Source: Nitrososphaerota archaeon (GTDB lineage: Archaea > Thermoproteota > Nitrososphaeria > Nitrososphaerales > Nitrosopumilaceae). From it: 64,000 nucleotides of DNA. A model generated the notes under the pieces. That model was not told the origin of the DNA, did no database searches, and saw nothing but the letters and a program-made list of their open reading frames with translations. Numbering within the stretch: the first letter of the stretch is position 1; every line of letters starts with the position of its first letter. Shown here piece by piece: positions 1-8,844 of the stretch. The position numbers and the translations under genes are program-made. Location: NCBI GenBank assembly GCA_013288545.1, contig JABDBR010000002.1, positions 23,420-87,419 of the forward strand. The letters run 5' to 3'.

Positions 1-1
1 A

Positions 2-154
2 TTAGGTGTAGGGTTAGAGCCTGCAACCATCAACGGTGGATCTCCTTATCTTTGTTCAGGCATGTTAGCAAATAACAATGCAATAGTTGTTGGAGGTATC
101 ACGAATGGCCCTGAGCTTGTAATGTTAACCAAGGCCTTTAGAGTTGAAGACTAG
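2..154 (+). CDS. Translation initiation factor 6 (aIF6), C-terminal end only
   Basis: Only the last 50 residues are in the window; the start lies upstream. The reading frame opens at base 2 and ends with TAG at 152-154. The visible part has the pattern NGGSPYxxSGxxANxxxxxVGxxTxGPEL, which resembles the final repeat of aIF6/eIF6, the anti-association factor that binds the large ribosomal subunit. Its 3' end overlaps the convergent hisS stop by 17 bases. Assignment is by family resemblance of a short tail, so another aIF6-like repeat protein is possible. Confidence 0.6.
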   Translation, partial: LGVGLEPATINGGSPYLCSGMLANNNAIVVGGITNGPELVMLTKAFRVED

Positions 155-1418
155 ATTCTACATCACTTAACATAACATCTATCCTTACCTGTTTTTCAGA
201 ACCATTTTCCATATTTCGAATTATAACGCAATTATCATCATATTCCTTGGGTGCAACTATTATGACGCGTTTGGAGTTAGAAGCAATTTCCATCTGTTTT
301 TTCAGGGATTTTCCAGATAGATCCACATCAGTAGGTATGTATTTTAGACGAAGTTGAGAGGCAATACCAATTGCAATTTTTTGCATATCATCATTAACAA
401 AAACTACTGATATTCTAGCATCTTTAATCTGTAGATCTACCTTTTGTTTTTCTAGCAATAGTACAATTCGTTCTACTCCCCCAGCAGCACCAGTAGCACC
501 AAGATCATTTCTTTCAAAGGCTTTTGTCAGTGTATCATATCTTCCACCACCTACAAGTGCACCAACATCAGAGCCTCTTTCAAATACTTCAAAGACTATT
601 CCAGAATAGTAATCAAGACCTCTAACTATGCCAAAATTTATTCTGACATTGTGCACACCTCGATTTTTTAAAGTATCAAACAATTGTACAATTTTATCCC
701 AATTCTTTATTTTACTAGTATCAATTTCTTTTTCTATTTCTTCAGGGAGTCCCTTGATCTCGGCAAATTTTAGAATTTGTTCTAATTCTGGTACAGAGTA
801 TCCTTTTTCTCGATATTCTGTAATTATGTCTTGTTTCTTCTTTTTTTGAATCTTATCAACAGCCCTTAGAATATCACTAATTACATCTGATGAGTCAGAT
901 TTGAAAACATCTTTAACATATGTCTCAACAAGTTCTCTATCACATACATCAATTACAATATTTTCAAGTCCAAGTCTAGTGAAAAATTTAGATGTAAAAT
1001 CAATTATTTCTGCATCAGACTCAATATTTGGCGTTCCATAGATTTCTATGTCCCACTGATGGAAGAATCGATATCTACCTTTTTGCGGTTCATCATAACG
1101 CCATACACCGCCAAACGTTGAAATCTTTGAAGGCAATCGCATTGATTTTTGAGATGTAGCAAAGCGTGTAAGACCTATTGTAAAATCAAAACGCAATGCC
1201 ACTTCACGATCTCCTTTGTCAGTAAAATAATAGATCTCATTTTTTATTGATGGACCGCTTTTTGTTTCTATTACAGATAATAACTCAATTGGAGATGGTT
1301 CCATGAATTGAAAACCAAATAAATTTGATGTTTCAATAAATTTTTGACGAACATATTCAATTGCAGAAGATTCCTTGGGTTCAATATCTCGCATACCGCG
1401 TGGTAAATCCAATTTCAA
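138..1418 (-). CDS. hisS: Histidyl-tRNA synthetase
   Basis: 426-residue class II aminoacyl-tRNA synthetase that charges tRNA-His. The N-terminus LPRGMRDI is the usual HisRS opening. Motif 2 lies at about residues 105-126 (VWRYDEPQKGRYRFFHQWDI). The HisRS-specific histidine-binding signatures RGLDYYSG (about 266-273) and GGGRYD (about 290-295) are intact, followed by a motif 3 region with GGVERI. The last roughly 95 residues form the anticodon-binding domain. Length is normal for the family. It is transcribed alone and divergently from the archease gene, and its 3' end overlaps the convergent aIF6 tail. Confidence 0.96.
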   Translation of the reverse strand: MKLDLPRGMRDIEPKESSAIEYVRQKFIETSNLFGFQFMEPSPIELLSVIETKSGPSIKNEIYYFTDKGDREVALRFDFTIGLTRFATSQKSMRLPSKISTFGGVWRYDEPQKGRYRFFHQWDIEIYGTPNIESDAEIIDFTSKFFTRLGLENIVIDVCDRELVETYVKDVFKSDSSDVISDILRAVDKIQKKKKQDIITEYREKGYSVPELEQILKFAEIKGLPEEIEKEIDTSKIKNWDKIVQLFDTLKNRGVHNVRINFGIVRGLDYYSGIVFEVFERGSDVGALVGGGRYDTLTKAFERNDLGATGAAGGVERIVLLLEKQKVDLQIKDARISVVFVNDDMQKIAIGIASQLRLKYIPTDVDLSGKSLKKQMEIASNSKRVIIVAPKEYDDNCVIIRNMENGSEKQVRIDVMLSDVESSLQL

Positions 1419-1503
1419 AACTCATTCTTTTTCCAATGCATTTAGACTTTCTGATTATCAAATCATGGTTAGAATAAATAGTGTACTTTGGACCTAGCAA
1501 TCC

Positions 1504-1920
1504 ATGGCTTACCGAGATCTAGATCATATGACAGATGCATTCATCGAAGTAACTGGAGGTACGATAGATGAAGCTTTTGAGAATGCAGGCATATCAGTAG
1601 TAGACACAATTGTTGATATCAAGTCAGTTGAAAATAAAGAAGATAGAAAAATAGAAATTCATGCAGGCGACTTGAAGAACTTACTATATAGCTGGCTTGA
1701 GGAAATGATCATTCTTACAATAACAGATGGATTTGTAGGAAAAACATTCAATGTCAAAATAGCAAAGAATGGTACATACCATCTCTTGGCACAAGTCAGC
1801 GGAGAAGAAATTAATTTTGAAAAACATCACTTCAAAATGGAAATCAAATCACCGACGTATCATCTCATGGAGATCAAAGATGAAAAGCCAGTTTTGATGC
1901 GGTTTCTTCTTGATCTTTAG
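1504..1920 (+). CDS. Archease (RtcB RNA-ligase activator)
   Basis: 138-residue protein of the archease/SHS2 family. It has the N-terminal HMTDAFIEVTG strand, the central DLKNLLYSWLEEM helix and the C-terminal KSPTYHLMEIKDE segment, then the hydrophobic end. In archaea archease helps the RtcB ligase turn over, and RtcB joins tRNA exons after intron removal. That role fits a genome whose initiator tRNA in this window carries introns. RtcB itself is not here. The gene stands upstream of thioredoxin with a 40-base gap that contains thioredoxin's own box A. Confidence 0.9.
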   Translation: MAYRDLDHMTDAFIEVTGGTIDEAFENAGISVVDTIVDIKSVENKEDRKIEIHAGDLKNLLYSWLEEMIILTITDGFVGKTFNVKIAKNGTYHLLAQVSGEEINFEKHHFKMEIKSPTYHLMEIKDEKPVLMRFLLDL

Positions 1921-1925
1921 GCTAA

Positions 1926-1937
1926 ATTATTAAATAG
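1926..1937 (+). promoter_or_regulatory. Box A (TATA) of the thioredoxin gene
   Basis: The AT-rich element ATTATTAAATAG is centred about 28 bases before the TTG start at 1961. That is the spacing expected if transcription begins at or next to the start codon, a leaderless mRNA. Assigned by position and composition only. Confidence 0.5.
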
Positions 1938-1960
1938 CTTTTATCTACAACTAATCAAGT

Positions 1961-2341
1961 TTGGTAGACGAAGAATTAGAAAAAATTATGAAAAAGAAGA
2001 TGGAAGAAATGAAATCATACAAGGAACCAGAAATTCTTGAACTTGTTGATTCTAATTTTGATAAAGCCATAGTAGGTGATACTCCAGTGATTGTAGATTT
2101 TTGGGCTACATGGTGTGGTCCATGTCAGTTTATGTCTCCAATTTTTGAGAAAATGGCGAAAAAATACAAGACCATTAGATTTGCACGGGTAAATGTAGAT
2201 AATGCGCCAGGCATATCTCAGAGATACGGGGTTTATTCAATTCCGACATTTATTGTATTTAACAACGGAGAACCTGTTGACAAGGCAATGGGAGCAGTAG
2301 GAGAACCTGGATTAAACATGCTTGCACAAAAATATGCCTAG
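1961..2341 (+). CDS. Thioredoxin
   Basis: 126-residue thiol-disulfide oxidoreductase. The active site WCGPC is at residues 51-55 and the cis-proline loop YSIPTF is near residue 96. A charged N-terminal extension of about 25 residues (Lys/Glu-rich) precedes the thioredoxin fold, so the protein is slightly longer than the roughly 105-residue minimum. No signal peptide is visible, so it is cytoplasmic. The start is TTG, supported by a box A about 28 bases upstream. The stop overlaps the stop of convergent aIF5B by 4 bases. Confidence 0.93.
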   Translation: MVDEELEKIMKKKMEEMKSYKEPEILELVDSNFDKAIVGDTPVIVDFWATWCGPCQFMSPIFEKMAKKYKTIRFARVNVDNAPGISQRYGVYSIPTFIVFNNGEPVDKAMGAVGEPGLNMLAQKYA

Positions 2342-4122
2342 TAAGCGTAAAGTGGATTAACTTTTCTCTGAATTTCTATTATTTCGCGGAGGACTTGAAA
2401 TTCTTCAGGGCTTAGTTTATGGGAAAATGTTTTGAGTAACAATTTTGCTTCTGGAGAAGGTGGAAAAGAATAGAGAATATCTTCTTCAGATATTTGTCTG
2501 CCTATTGTTACATTTTGAATTGAGACAGCTACCTCCTTACCTTTTTTTGCAACATTAACACTCTTACCGTTCTCCTGGATTTGATGAACTACTCCAATTT
2601 TTCTGCCATCAGAATTCATGACAGATACTTTTTGCTGTAACACACCTGCATTCACTAGTACTCCAAAAACTGCGGGGTTGTTCTGCCTAAACACGAACCC
2701 TTTGAGAAATGTGAATTTGCATATGGGTGTAAGCTCTTGAAAAATTGCATTCTCTTCATTTGCAGTATCATCTTGAACCCAATTGACATAGTTATCAATC
2801 AAGCTGTAAATTACTTGATCATGGAAGATTTTGATGTGACTGGCTTCTGCTTCATCTTGAGCATCTTGCAGAATCTTTACGTTAAATGCTATTATCACGC
2901 CCAAATGTCTATCACGTTCTTTTATTGCTAGTGCTTCCATAACGTCTCGTCGTGTTACTGGTCCGATATCTGCGGTTGATACAGATATGTTTTGTTTTTT
3001 CAACATGTCAGTTAAAGCTTCTAATGAACCAATTGTATCACATTTTAGAATTACTCCTTTTGTATCAGTCTTGATAAATACTGATTTCATTTCAGACTCG
3101 ATCAACTTCTTGAATTCATCAATCTTTGATTCATCAGTAGTTACATAAACAGGACTTCCAGGAAGTGCACCCTCTAGATCTGGTGATGCAATCTTGATAC
3201 CTGCTGCTGCGATTACCTCGTTTACAGGTCTGAATTTATCCCTAGGATCACGCATCTCATCAAGAGGTTTTGGCAGAAGTATTGCTTTGGGTTTTGTAAC
3301 TATTACAGAATCTCTCTTGGCAACTAGAATAAAGTCACTTTTTTTCAAAGTGCCATCAATTAAGATAATGTTTGCAGTCATCCCAAGTCCAATCTCTTCT
3401 TTGACCTCAAGAACTATACCTCGTGTCTGTTTTTCAGTCTGGTCTAATTTTTTTTGCATATATTGCTGTGTTAGTCCAACCAAAACTGCTAATAATTCAG
3501 GCATGCCTTCTCCACTTCTTGCACTGACTGGAACTATTGCTACTTCTTTTAAGAAATCCTTTACTCTGTAAAATGCCTCTGAATTGTATCCTAGAACCGA
3601 CAATGTTCCCACTACATTATACAGTAATTCATCAAGAGCGGTTTGCACAAATGGGTCTTGTTCTTTGACAGACTGTGAAATGGATTTTGTCGTAGGATTT
3701 TTTTTCCAACCAGAAATCATATCCACTTTATTCAATGCAATTACAAACGGAACTTTTCTGCTCTGCAGAATTTTTAGACTTTCATTAGTTTGGGGTTGGA
3801 ATCCTCGGTTTACATCTACAACTAAAATAGCAATATCTGCAGCAGAGCCACCCCTTGCTCTAAGATTTGTAAATATTTCATGCCCCGGAGTATCAATAAC
3901 AAGTAAACCAGGAATTTCTTGATTTTCTCCACCCATTTTTGCAAAAAGAGGTCCACAGACTTTCTTTAATGTGTCAGTAGGAAGAAAACTTGCACCTATG
4001 TGTTGAGTAATTCCACCAGCCTCTCTTGCTTGTACACCTGTACCTCTTATCTTGTCTAACAGTGATGTTTTACCAGAGTCTACATGACCCAGAACTGCGA
4101 CTATGGGCTGTCGTATGTGCAA
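2338..4122 (-). CDS. infB: Translation initiation factor aIF5B (IF2-like)
   Basis: 594-residue GTPase that promotes subunit joining and initiator tRNA positioning. The G domain is N-terminal: GHVDSGKT at residues 12-19, DTPGHE near 77-82 and an NKVD motif near 130. Domains II, III and IV follow. Length matches archaeal aIF5B, which lacks the long eukaryotic N-terminal extension. The start is TTG, 6 bases after the ndk stop. It is the last gene of the L7Ae-S28e-L24e-Ndk-aIF5B operon, a gene order long known in archaea. Confidence 0.95.
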   Translation of the reverse strand: MHIRQPIVAVLGHVDSGKTSLLDKIRGTGVQAREAGGITQHIGASFLPTDTLKKVCGPLFAKMGGENQEIPGLLVIDTPGHEIFTNLRARGGSAADIAILVVDVNRGFQPQTNESLKILQSRKVPFVIALNKVDMISGWKKNPTTKSISQSVKEQDPFVQTALDELLYNVVGTLSVLGYNSEAFYRVKDFLKEVAIVPVSARSGEGMPELLAVLVGLTQQYMQKKLDQTEKQTRGIVLEVKEEIGLGMTANIILIDGTLKKSDFILVAKRDSVIVTKPKAILLPKPLDEMRDPRDKFRPVNEVIAAAGIKIASPDLEGALPGSPVYVTTDESKIDEFKKLIESEMKSVFIKTDTKGVILKCDTIGSLEALTDMLKKQNISVSTADIGPVTRRDVMEALAIKERDRHLGVIIAFNVKILQDAQDEAEASHIKIFHDQVIYSLIDNYVNWVQDDTANEENAIFQELTPICKFTFLKGFVFRQNNPAVFGVLVNAGVLQQKVSVMNSDGRKIGVVHQIQENGKSVNVAKKGKEVAVSIQNVTIGRQISEEDILYSFPPSPEAKLLLKTFSHKLSPEEFQVLREIIEIQRKVNPLYAY

Positions 4123-4128
4123 CTACTT

Positions 4129-4530
4129 TCACTTGAATACCACAGCTATTTCTTTTTCAAAACTTTCCTTAGAATCAGAAGCATGAATGATGTTATCAGA
4201 TATGCCTAGTCCAAAGTCTCCCCTTATTGTTCCGGGAGCAGCATCAAATGACTTGGTTGAACCTATCATCAATCTAGTTGTTGCAATTGCATTATTTCCT
4301 TCTACAATAGCTGCAACTACATTTCCCGATGTGATAAAAGAAACTAATTCTCCAAAAAACGGTTTTGTGTTATGTGCAGAATAGAATTCTTCTGCCATTT
4401 GTTTTGTAAAGGTAAACATTTTCAATTTCAAAATGTTAAACCCCCTGTGTTCAAATCTAGAGATAATATCGCCTACTAATTTTCTTCCTACACCGTCAGG
4501 TTTTACAATGAATAGTGTCTGCTCAGTCAT
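4129..4530 (-). CDS. ndk: Nucleoside diphosphate kinase
   Basis: 133-residue enzyme that equilibrates NTP and NDP pools. It starts with the family motif FIVKPDGV. The phosphorylated histidine is in the HASDS motif (His about 116), and the RGDFG segment is at 103-107. Length is normal. It is one base from L24e upstream and 6 bases from aIF5B downstream, in the conserved ribosomal operon. Confidence 0.96.
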   Translation of the reverse strand: MTEQTLFIVKPDGVGRKLVGDIISRFEHRGFNILKLKMFTFTKQMAEEFYSAHNTKPFFGELVSFITSGNVVAAIVEGNNAIATTRLMIGSTKSFDAAPGTIRGDFGLGISDNIIHASDSKESFEKEIAVVFK

Positions 4531-4531
4531 T

Positions 4532-4735
4532 TTACTTTTTGACCTTTATTCCGCCCTTGACATATTTATTAGTCCACTTGAGTCTTCTTGGATCACGTTT
4601 TAGGACTAGCATGTTCTTTTTGCATTTTGAAGAACAAAACCAAAACACCGAACCATCATTTTTTACAAGCATGGTACCTGAACCTTTTGCTACAGGTCTA
4701 TTACAAAAACTACAAGGCTTGACTAGAACACTCAA
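4532..4735 (-). CDS. rpl24e: Ribosomal protein L24e (eL24)
   Basis: 67-residue zinc-binding ribosomal protein. The two cysteine pairs are CSFC near residue 8 and CSSKC near residue 34, separated by an aromatic-rich hairpin, with the usual RDPRRLKWT segment after them. The start codon is TTG. It lies between S28e (6-base gap) and Ndk. Confidence 0.93.
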   Translation of the reverse strand: MSVLVKPCSFCNRPVAKGSGTMLVKNDGSVFWFCSSKCKKNMLVLKRDPRRLKWTNKYVKGGIKVKK

Positions 4736-4741
4736 TTTTTA

Positions 4742-4948
4742 TCACTTTATTTTTCTCGCTTCACGTTCGGTCTCTCGTAATATGAGAATGTCTGACATTC
4801 TAACAGAACCTTTTACATTTCTTGTTAGAATTCTTCCCCTATCTTTACCATCCAATATCTTTACTCTAACTTGTATAACTTCACCAGCAATTCCAGTCCT
4901 TCCCACTATTTGTATAACTTCGGCAGAGGTAGGAACTTCAGTACTCAT
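4742..4948 (-). CDS. rps28e: Ribosomal protein S28e (eS28)
   Basis: 68-residue OB-fold ribosomal protein of the small subunit. It carries the family core [35 protein letters not shown] and ends in the [14 protein letters not shown] tail. The start overlaps the L7Ae stop by 4 bases, indicating translational coupling. Confidence 0.96.
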   Translation of the reverse strand: MSTEVPTSAEVIQIVGRTGIAGEVIQVRVKILDGKDRGRILTRNVKGSVRMSDILILRETEREARKIK

Positions 4949-5340
4949 TTGCTAACTTGACCGCCTTTTATCTGCGACAAGGATGCCACAATTTGGTCTA
5001 CTATATGTTGAGCATCGCCAGAATCTAATATCGCAGCAGCAGCAGAGGTAACATCAATTCCCAAAGACTTTCCTAATTCTTGTCTACTTGGAACAAAGCC
5101 ATATGGGATTCCATGCTCCTCACACAGTATAGGAAGGTGAGCAACTACCTCTGGTGGTTCTACATCTTCTGCAATAATCACCAGTTTACTTATTCCCCTT
5201 TCAATTGCTTTTGTAACTTCGTTGGTACCTTTCTTTACTTTGCCACTTTGATGTGCGACTCTTACAGCCTCATAGATTGGGCTAACCAAGTCAGTGGGCA
5301 CCTGAAACTTTACGTAATAAGCCTTAGCCAGATGTATCAC
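4945..5340 (-). CDS. rpl7ae: Ribosomal protein L7Ae (kink-turn binding)
   Basis: 131-residue protein of the 60S-type large subunit and, in archaea, also of C/D and H/ACA RNPs and RNase P. The k-turn-binding core is present: [13 protein letters not shown] (about 37-49), then [23 protein letters not shown]. It is the first gene of the ribosomal operon. The start is taken as GTG at 5340. A shorter start near the LAKAYYVKF sequence, where homologues usually begin, is possible. Confidence 0.95.
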   Translation of the reverse strand: MIHLAKAYYVKFQVPTDLVSPIYEAVRVAHQSGKVKKGTNEVTKAIERGISKLVIIAEDVEPPEVVAHLPILCEEHGIPYGFVPSRQELGKSLGIDVTSAAAAILDSGDAQHIVDQIVASLSQIKGGQVSK

Positions 5341-5391
5341 CCATTGGGATCATTTCCATTCTTTCTGTCGTTTCAATTGGTTTTAAAAGTG

Positions 5392-6738
5392 TTATCTGTC
5401 AAGTGCAGTCTTTACCTTTTTCAGGTATTTTGCAAAAATATCATCCAATTTAGATTGGGAGGAGGATTCGGCATAGATTCTAGCTATTGGCTCAGTACCA
5501 CTCAATCTTACCATAATCCAGCTTGAATCATCTAATGATAATTTGATTCCATCAGTAAGATCTTTTTTGTAAGGTTCCACTTTTAGAATTTTCATTATTT
5601 TTTTAAAATCATCTTTTGAGCATTCTATTTTTCCTTTCGTAGTAAAAGATGGAGGTAACAAATTCATTTCTTTGGATAAAGAATTTTTGCTGTTTGCTAA
5701 AAGATCAAGTAATATGGCCATGGTCATAGAACCATCTCTAACTTGATTATGTTTACCATACATGAATCCACCATTTTCTTCAAAACCAATAATTGCATTT
5801 TCTTTTACCATTTTACGAGAAACTTCAACACTACCTACCCTAGTTCGTAGAACTTTAGATTCAGAATTTGCAGCTATTTTTTCTATTACAGATGTAGAAT
5901 TAACTGATGTAACTATCTTTGACTTTGAATATTTCTTTAGAATGTACTTTGATAAGAGTAATGCAGATCTATCACCTGTAAGAATTTTTCCAAATTCATC
6001 ACAAAAAATACTTCTATCGCCATCTCCATCAAATGCTATTCCAAAATCAGATCTTGATTTGATGACCATGTTTGAAAGTTTGTCTAAATTTTGAGGGGTT
6101 GGTTCTGATCCCCGTCCTGGAAAAGTGCCATCTATTTTTTCATTTATTAGGATTGTCTCACATCCAAGATCTTTACATAACCTAGGGGCAGTTACTGCCT
6201 GAGCGCCGTTACCAAGATCTAACACGATCCTGAGATTTCGTGATTTGATTTTGCGTGTGTTAACTCGGTCCTTGACTCCAGAAATGTACGTGTCAATAGA
6301 TGTGGATTCTTTTGTAATTGAACCAAATTTATTTGAAATTTTCCATTTTTTCTTGAAGTAAAATTCCTCCACCAGGAGTTCGTCTTCTCTTGATATTTCA
6401 ATTCCATCTCTTGCAATGACCTTCATTCCATTATATTGTGGAGGATTGTGTGATGCAGTTATCATAATTCCTCCAGTATAACCAAGTTGTCGTGTGGCAA
6501 ACTGCAAACAAGGCGTAGGAACTATTCCACATACTACAGAATCTAAACCTGCTGAGCTCAGCGCAGCTGTTACTATTTTTGATATAATTATACTTGATTC
6601 TCTTCCATCATAACCTACTAAGATGGGTCCTTTTTTGAAAAAACTTGCAATTGATAGAGTAATTTTTGAGATAAAGTCAAGGGTAAGATCCTCTCCAAAT
6701 ACCCCTCGAACCCCATTAGTCCCAAATAACTTTGCCAT
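5392..6738 (-). CDS. glmM: Phosphoglucosamine mutase / phosphomannomutase family
   Basis: About 448 residues, alpha-D-phosphohexomutase superfamily, interconverting 6-phospho and 1-phospho sugars for nucleotide-sugar synthesis. The opening FGTNGVRG, the catalytic phosphoserine loop TASHNPP, the Mg-binding DGDGDRS and the sugar-phosphate loop GTEPIARIYAE are all present. The start is placed at the ATG of MAKLFGTNGVRG; an in-frame start 5 codons earlier (6753) is possible. The GlmM-type opening FGTNGVRG favours glucosamine over mannose, but substrate cannot be fixed from sequence alone. It is divergent from tRNA-Leu. Confidence 0.88.
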   Translation of the reverse strand: MAKLFGTNGVRGVFGEDLTLDFISKITLSIASFFKKGPILVGYDGRESSIIISKIVTAALSSAGLDSVVCGIVPTPCLQFATRQLGYTGGIMITASHNPPQYNGMKVIARDGIEISREDELLVEEFYFKKKWKISNKFGSITKESTSIDTYISGVKDRVNTRKIKSRNLRIVLDLGNGAQAVTAPRLCKDLGCETILINEKIDGTFPGRGSEPTPQNLDKLSNMVIKSRSDFGIAFDGDGDRSIFCDEFGKILTGDRSALLLSKYILKKYSKSKIVTSVNSTSVIEKIAANSESKVLRTRVGSVEVSRKMVKENAIIGFEENGGFMYGKHNQVRDGSMTMAILLDLLANSKNSLSKEMNLLPPSFTTKGKIECSKDDFKKIMKILKVEPYKKDLTDGIKLSLDDSSWIMVRLSGTEPIARIYAESSSQSKLDDIFAKYLKKVKTALDR

Positions 6739-6752
6739 ACCGACCATCAACA

Positions 6753-6764
6753 ATAGATAAATTT
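6753..6764 (+). promoter_or_regulatory. Candidate box A of tRNA-Leu(UAG)
   Basis: ATAGATAAATTT is centred about 28 bases before the 5' end of the mature tRNA, matching archaeal promoter spacing. It lies in the short divergent region shared with the sugar mutase gene. Weak, positional evidence only. Confidence 0.35.
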
Positions 6765-6785
6765 GTCTTAAAAGTCATGGTGCAT

Positions 6786-6870
6786 GCGGGAGTTGCCAAG
6801 CCTGGTCAAAGGCGCAGGGCTTAGGACCCTGTCTTTTAGGAGTTCGTGGGTTCAAATCCCACCTCCCGCA
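6786..6870 (+). tRNA. tRNA-Leu (anticodon UAG)
   Basis: 85-base class II tRNA. The acceptor arms GCGGGAG (6786-6792) and CTCCCGC (6863-6869) pair fully, with discriminator A at 6870. The anticodon stem GCAGGG/CCCTG encloses the loop with TAG. A long variable arm and the T-arm GTGGG-TTCAAAT-CCCAC follow. Decodes CUA, and CUG by wobble. No intron is seen. CCA is not encoded. The 3' half is identical to that of the second tRNA-Leu at 19129-19213. Confidence 0.96.
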
Positions 6871-6871
6871 C

Positions 6872-7060
6872 CTATTGAACTATACAAAGCTGCATTTCTT
6901 TGTGATTACGAAAATGAACACTACAAAAATTATTTGAACATTCATAGCAATGCCAATCACCTATAGTAGAACACACTTTGCAAATTTTTACAGGGTTGTT
7001 ATGATCATAACTATTTCCCCTATTATGTGACCTGTGAGAACTTTTTTGTTTATCCATCAT
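6872..7060 (-). CDS. 62-residue B-box-like zinc-finger protein
   Basis: A small protein that is easy to overlook. A polar, His/Asn-rich N-terminus (about 24 residues) precedes eight regularly spaced metal ligands: C27-x2-C30-x7-C38-x2-C41-x4-C46-x2-H49-x3-H53-x5-C59. That spacing matches the cross-brace pattern of B-box zinc fingers. A GAGGAAG Shine-Dalgarno-like sequence stands directly before the ATG pair, supporting expression. The stop ends one base past the 3' end of tRNA-Leu on the opposite strand. Function is unknown; it may mediate protein-protein contacts. AN1 or other cross-brace fingers are alternative readings. Confidence 0.7.
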   Translation of the reverse strand: MMDKQKSSHRSHNRGNSYDHNNPVKICKVCSTIGDWHCYECSNNFCSVHFRNHKEMQLCIVQ

Positions 7061-7216
7061 TCTTCCTCATTTAAGTTAAAATTTGAAAAACTTCTATCTC
7101 TCATTCAACAACACATTACAGAATTACAATATCTAGTTGGACTAGCATTCTTACAATACGTCATATTCCAAAAGGCTATTTAAGTATTAATAAGTGGAGT
7201 ATGTCTAACAATTAGA

Positions 7217-8074
7217 ATGGATAAGACAATTGTAGAACTGGTTGTGGTTGGAAATGACCATGAAGGTGTAGTAGCAGGCTTTACTAATTTCATTTTTCAA
7301 AATAACGGAAACATAGAGAAGATTAATCAAAATGTTGTAAAGGGACTTTTTGGAATGTACTTGGAAGCATCTTTTGTAAAGAAACTTGACGTAAACAAAT
7401 TCAGTAAAGAGGCAGAGAATTTGGCAAAAAATCTCAAGATGGAAGTCAATATCCACTATGAAGTATCAAAAAGAAAGAAAGTGGCAATACTTGTAACAAA
7501 AGAACCCCATTGTCTAGAAGCTATACTTGATGCAAGAACAAAGGGTAAGCTCAAAGGAGAGATCGTAGTATTGATAGGCACAGAAAACACCTTATCATCT
7601 TTGGCAAAAAAGGCAAATATTCCATTTATCCTAGTAGATGAAAAAGATCAGTCGAAAGCAGAAGAAAAAATAATTTCTGTCATAAAAAAATTTAATGTTG
7701 ATCTAATAGTACTTGCAAGATACATGCGTATACTTTCTCCCAATTTTGTATGGAGATATCCTAATAGAGTTATCAACATACATCCATCACTATTACCTGC
7801 ATTTCCTGGTGCCTTTGCTTATGTTCAAGCATATGAACGAGGCGCAAAAATTGTAGGTTGTACCGCACATTATGTAACTGAGGATTTAGATCAAGGTCCC
7901 ATAATTTTCCAAGATGCATTTACAATAGATGAGAATGAAACTTTAGAGTCTTTGAAAAAGAAAGGACAGAGATTAGAAGCTAGTACATTACTAGAAGCTG
8001 TAAAAATGCATCTTGATGGAAGATTAGAGGTATATTGGGGCAAGGTACATGTTAAACCCAAGAGATCTAGATGA
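7217..8074 (+). CDS. purU: Formyltetrahydrofolate deformylase (PurU-like)
   Basis: 285 residues. An N-terminal ACT domain (about 1-80, opening VELVVVGNDHEGVVAGFT) is followed by a formyltransferase-fold hydrolase domain. The catalytic region shows the NIHPSLLPAFPG loop (Asn and His) and the DLDQGPII aspartate, which together form the Asn-His-Asp set shared by PurU and PurN. The ACT domain favours PurU, which hydrolyses 10-formyl-THF to formate plus THF, over the GAR transformylase PurN. The archaeal one-carbon carrier is uncertain, so substrate is inferred. The stop overlaps the creatininase start by 4 bases. Confidence 0.85.
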   Translation: MDKTIVELVVVGNDHEGVVAGFTNFIFQNNGNIEKINQNVVKGLFGMYLEASFVKKLDVNKFSKEAENLAKNLKMEVNIHYEVSKRKKVAILVTKEPHCLEAILDARTKGKLKGEIVVLIGTENTLSSLAKKANIPFILVDEKDQSKAEEKIISVIKKFNVDLIVLARYMRILSPNFVWRYPNRVINIHPSLLPAFPGAFAYVQAYERGAKIVGCTAHYVTEDLDQGPIIFQDAFTIDENETLESLKKKGQRLEASTLLEAVKMHLDGRLEVYWGKVHVKPKRSR

Positions 8075-8784
8075 TAGTAAGAGACCTTGTAAATACAGAT
8101 ATTCTCAAACTAACAAAGAGAAGATCAGTCGCATTAATTCCAGTCGGATCAATTGAACAGCACGGTCCCCATCTTCCTGTATCCACTGATTCGGACATAG
8201 TTTCATACATAGCAAGACAAGTCTCAGAAAAAAATGGATTTTTGTTATTACCTACGCTTCAATATGGTGTTTCTTTTGAGCATCATCCATTTTTTAACTT
8301 GAGTGTATCAAGCCCTACTTTAGAAAAGATTCTAGTTGAGTTATGTGTTTCATTATCAAAAAACCATGTTGACAGGGTCATTATACTCAATGGACACCAT
8401 GGAAATCTAGACGCGTTAAAAAAACTATCAGGTAGAGTTTCCAAGAAAATAGGCGTCAGACAACATATCATTGTTTATTCATACTGGCATTTTATGAAGA
8501 GAGTGTTTGATCATGCGGGATTTGTTGAAACATCAATCATGTTAGCAATATCTGATAAAGTGTTGATGAATAAGGCTGAAAAAGGACTGATTCCTGACAG
8601 TTTGTCAAAGAGTAAATTGAATCGATTAAGCAAGAAGGCAAACAAGTCGTTTATTTCAGTAACAAAAAATGGTGTCTGGGGAGATCCAACTAGAGCTACA
8701 CGAAAGGACGGAAAGGCGATTTTGAATGAAATAATCTCAAATTTGGTAAAAGAGAGTCAAACTTGCCTTACTGGAATAGGTTGA
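8071..8784 (+). CDS. Creatininase-family metal-dependent amidohydrolase
   Basis: 237 residues. Family metal-ligand motifs are intact: SIEQHGPHLPVSTDSD (about 28-43), ILNGHHGNLDAL (about 109-120) and the C-terminal HAGFVETSIML (about 148-158). In archaea, relatives include ArfB, which removes formate from an early riboflavin/F420 precursor (FAPy). Coupling by a 4-base overlap to a formyl-THF deformylase makes a formyl-releasing hydrolase plausible, but creatinine or other cyclic amides cannot be excluded. Family certain, substrate inferred. Confidence 0.82.
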   Translation: MIVRDLVNTDILKLTKRRSVALIPVGSIEQHGPHLPVSTDSDIVSYIARQVSEKNGFLLLPTLQYGVSFEHHPFFNLSVSSPTLEKILVELCVSLSKNHVDRVIILNGHHGNLDALKKLSGRVSKKIGVRQHIIVYSYWHFMKRVFDHAGFVETSIMLAISDKVLMNKAEKGLIPDSLSKSKLNRLSKKANKSFISVTKNGVWGDPTRATRKDGKAILNEIISNLVKESQTCLTGIG

Positions 8785-8844
8785 AAGTTTCACCAATGAA
8801 ATTTTAATATATACCCTCCATAGAGTGTGTAATAAGTGAAATAA

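Noticed and set aside
628..849. Plus-strand 73-residue frame within hisS
   Set aside because: Shadow of the real minus-strand gene; no family features.
6784..6966. 60-residue plus-strand reading frame over tRNA-Leu(UAG)
   Set aside because: It reads straight through the tRNA; the tRNA structure explains the sequence, and the rest overlaps the zinc-finger gene on the other strand.
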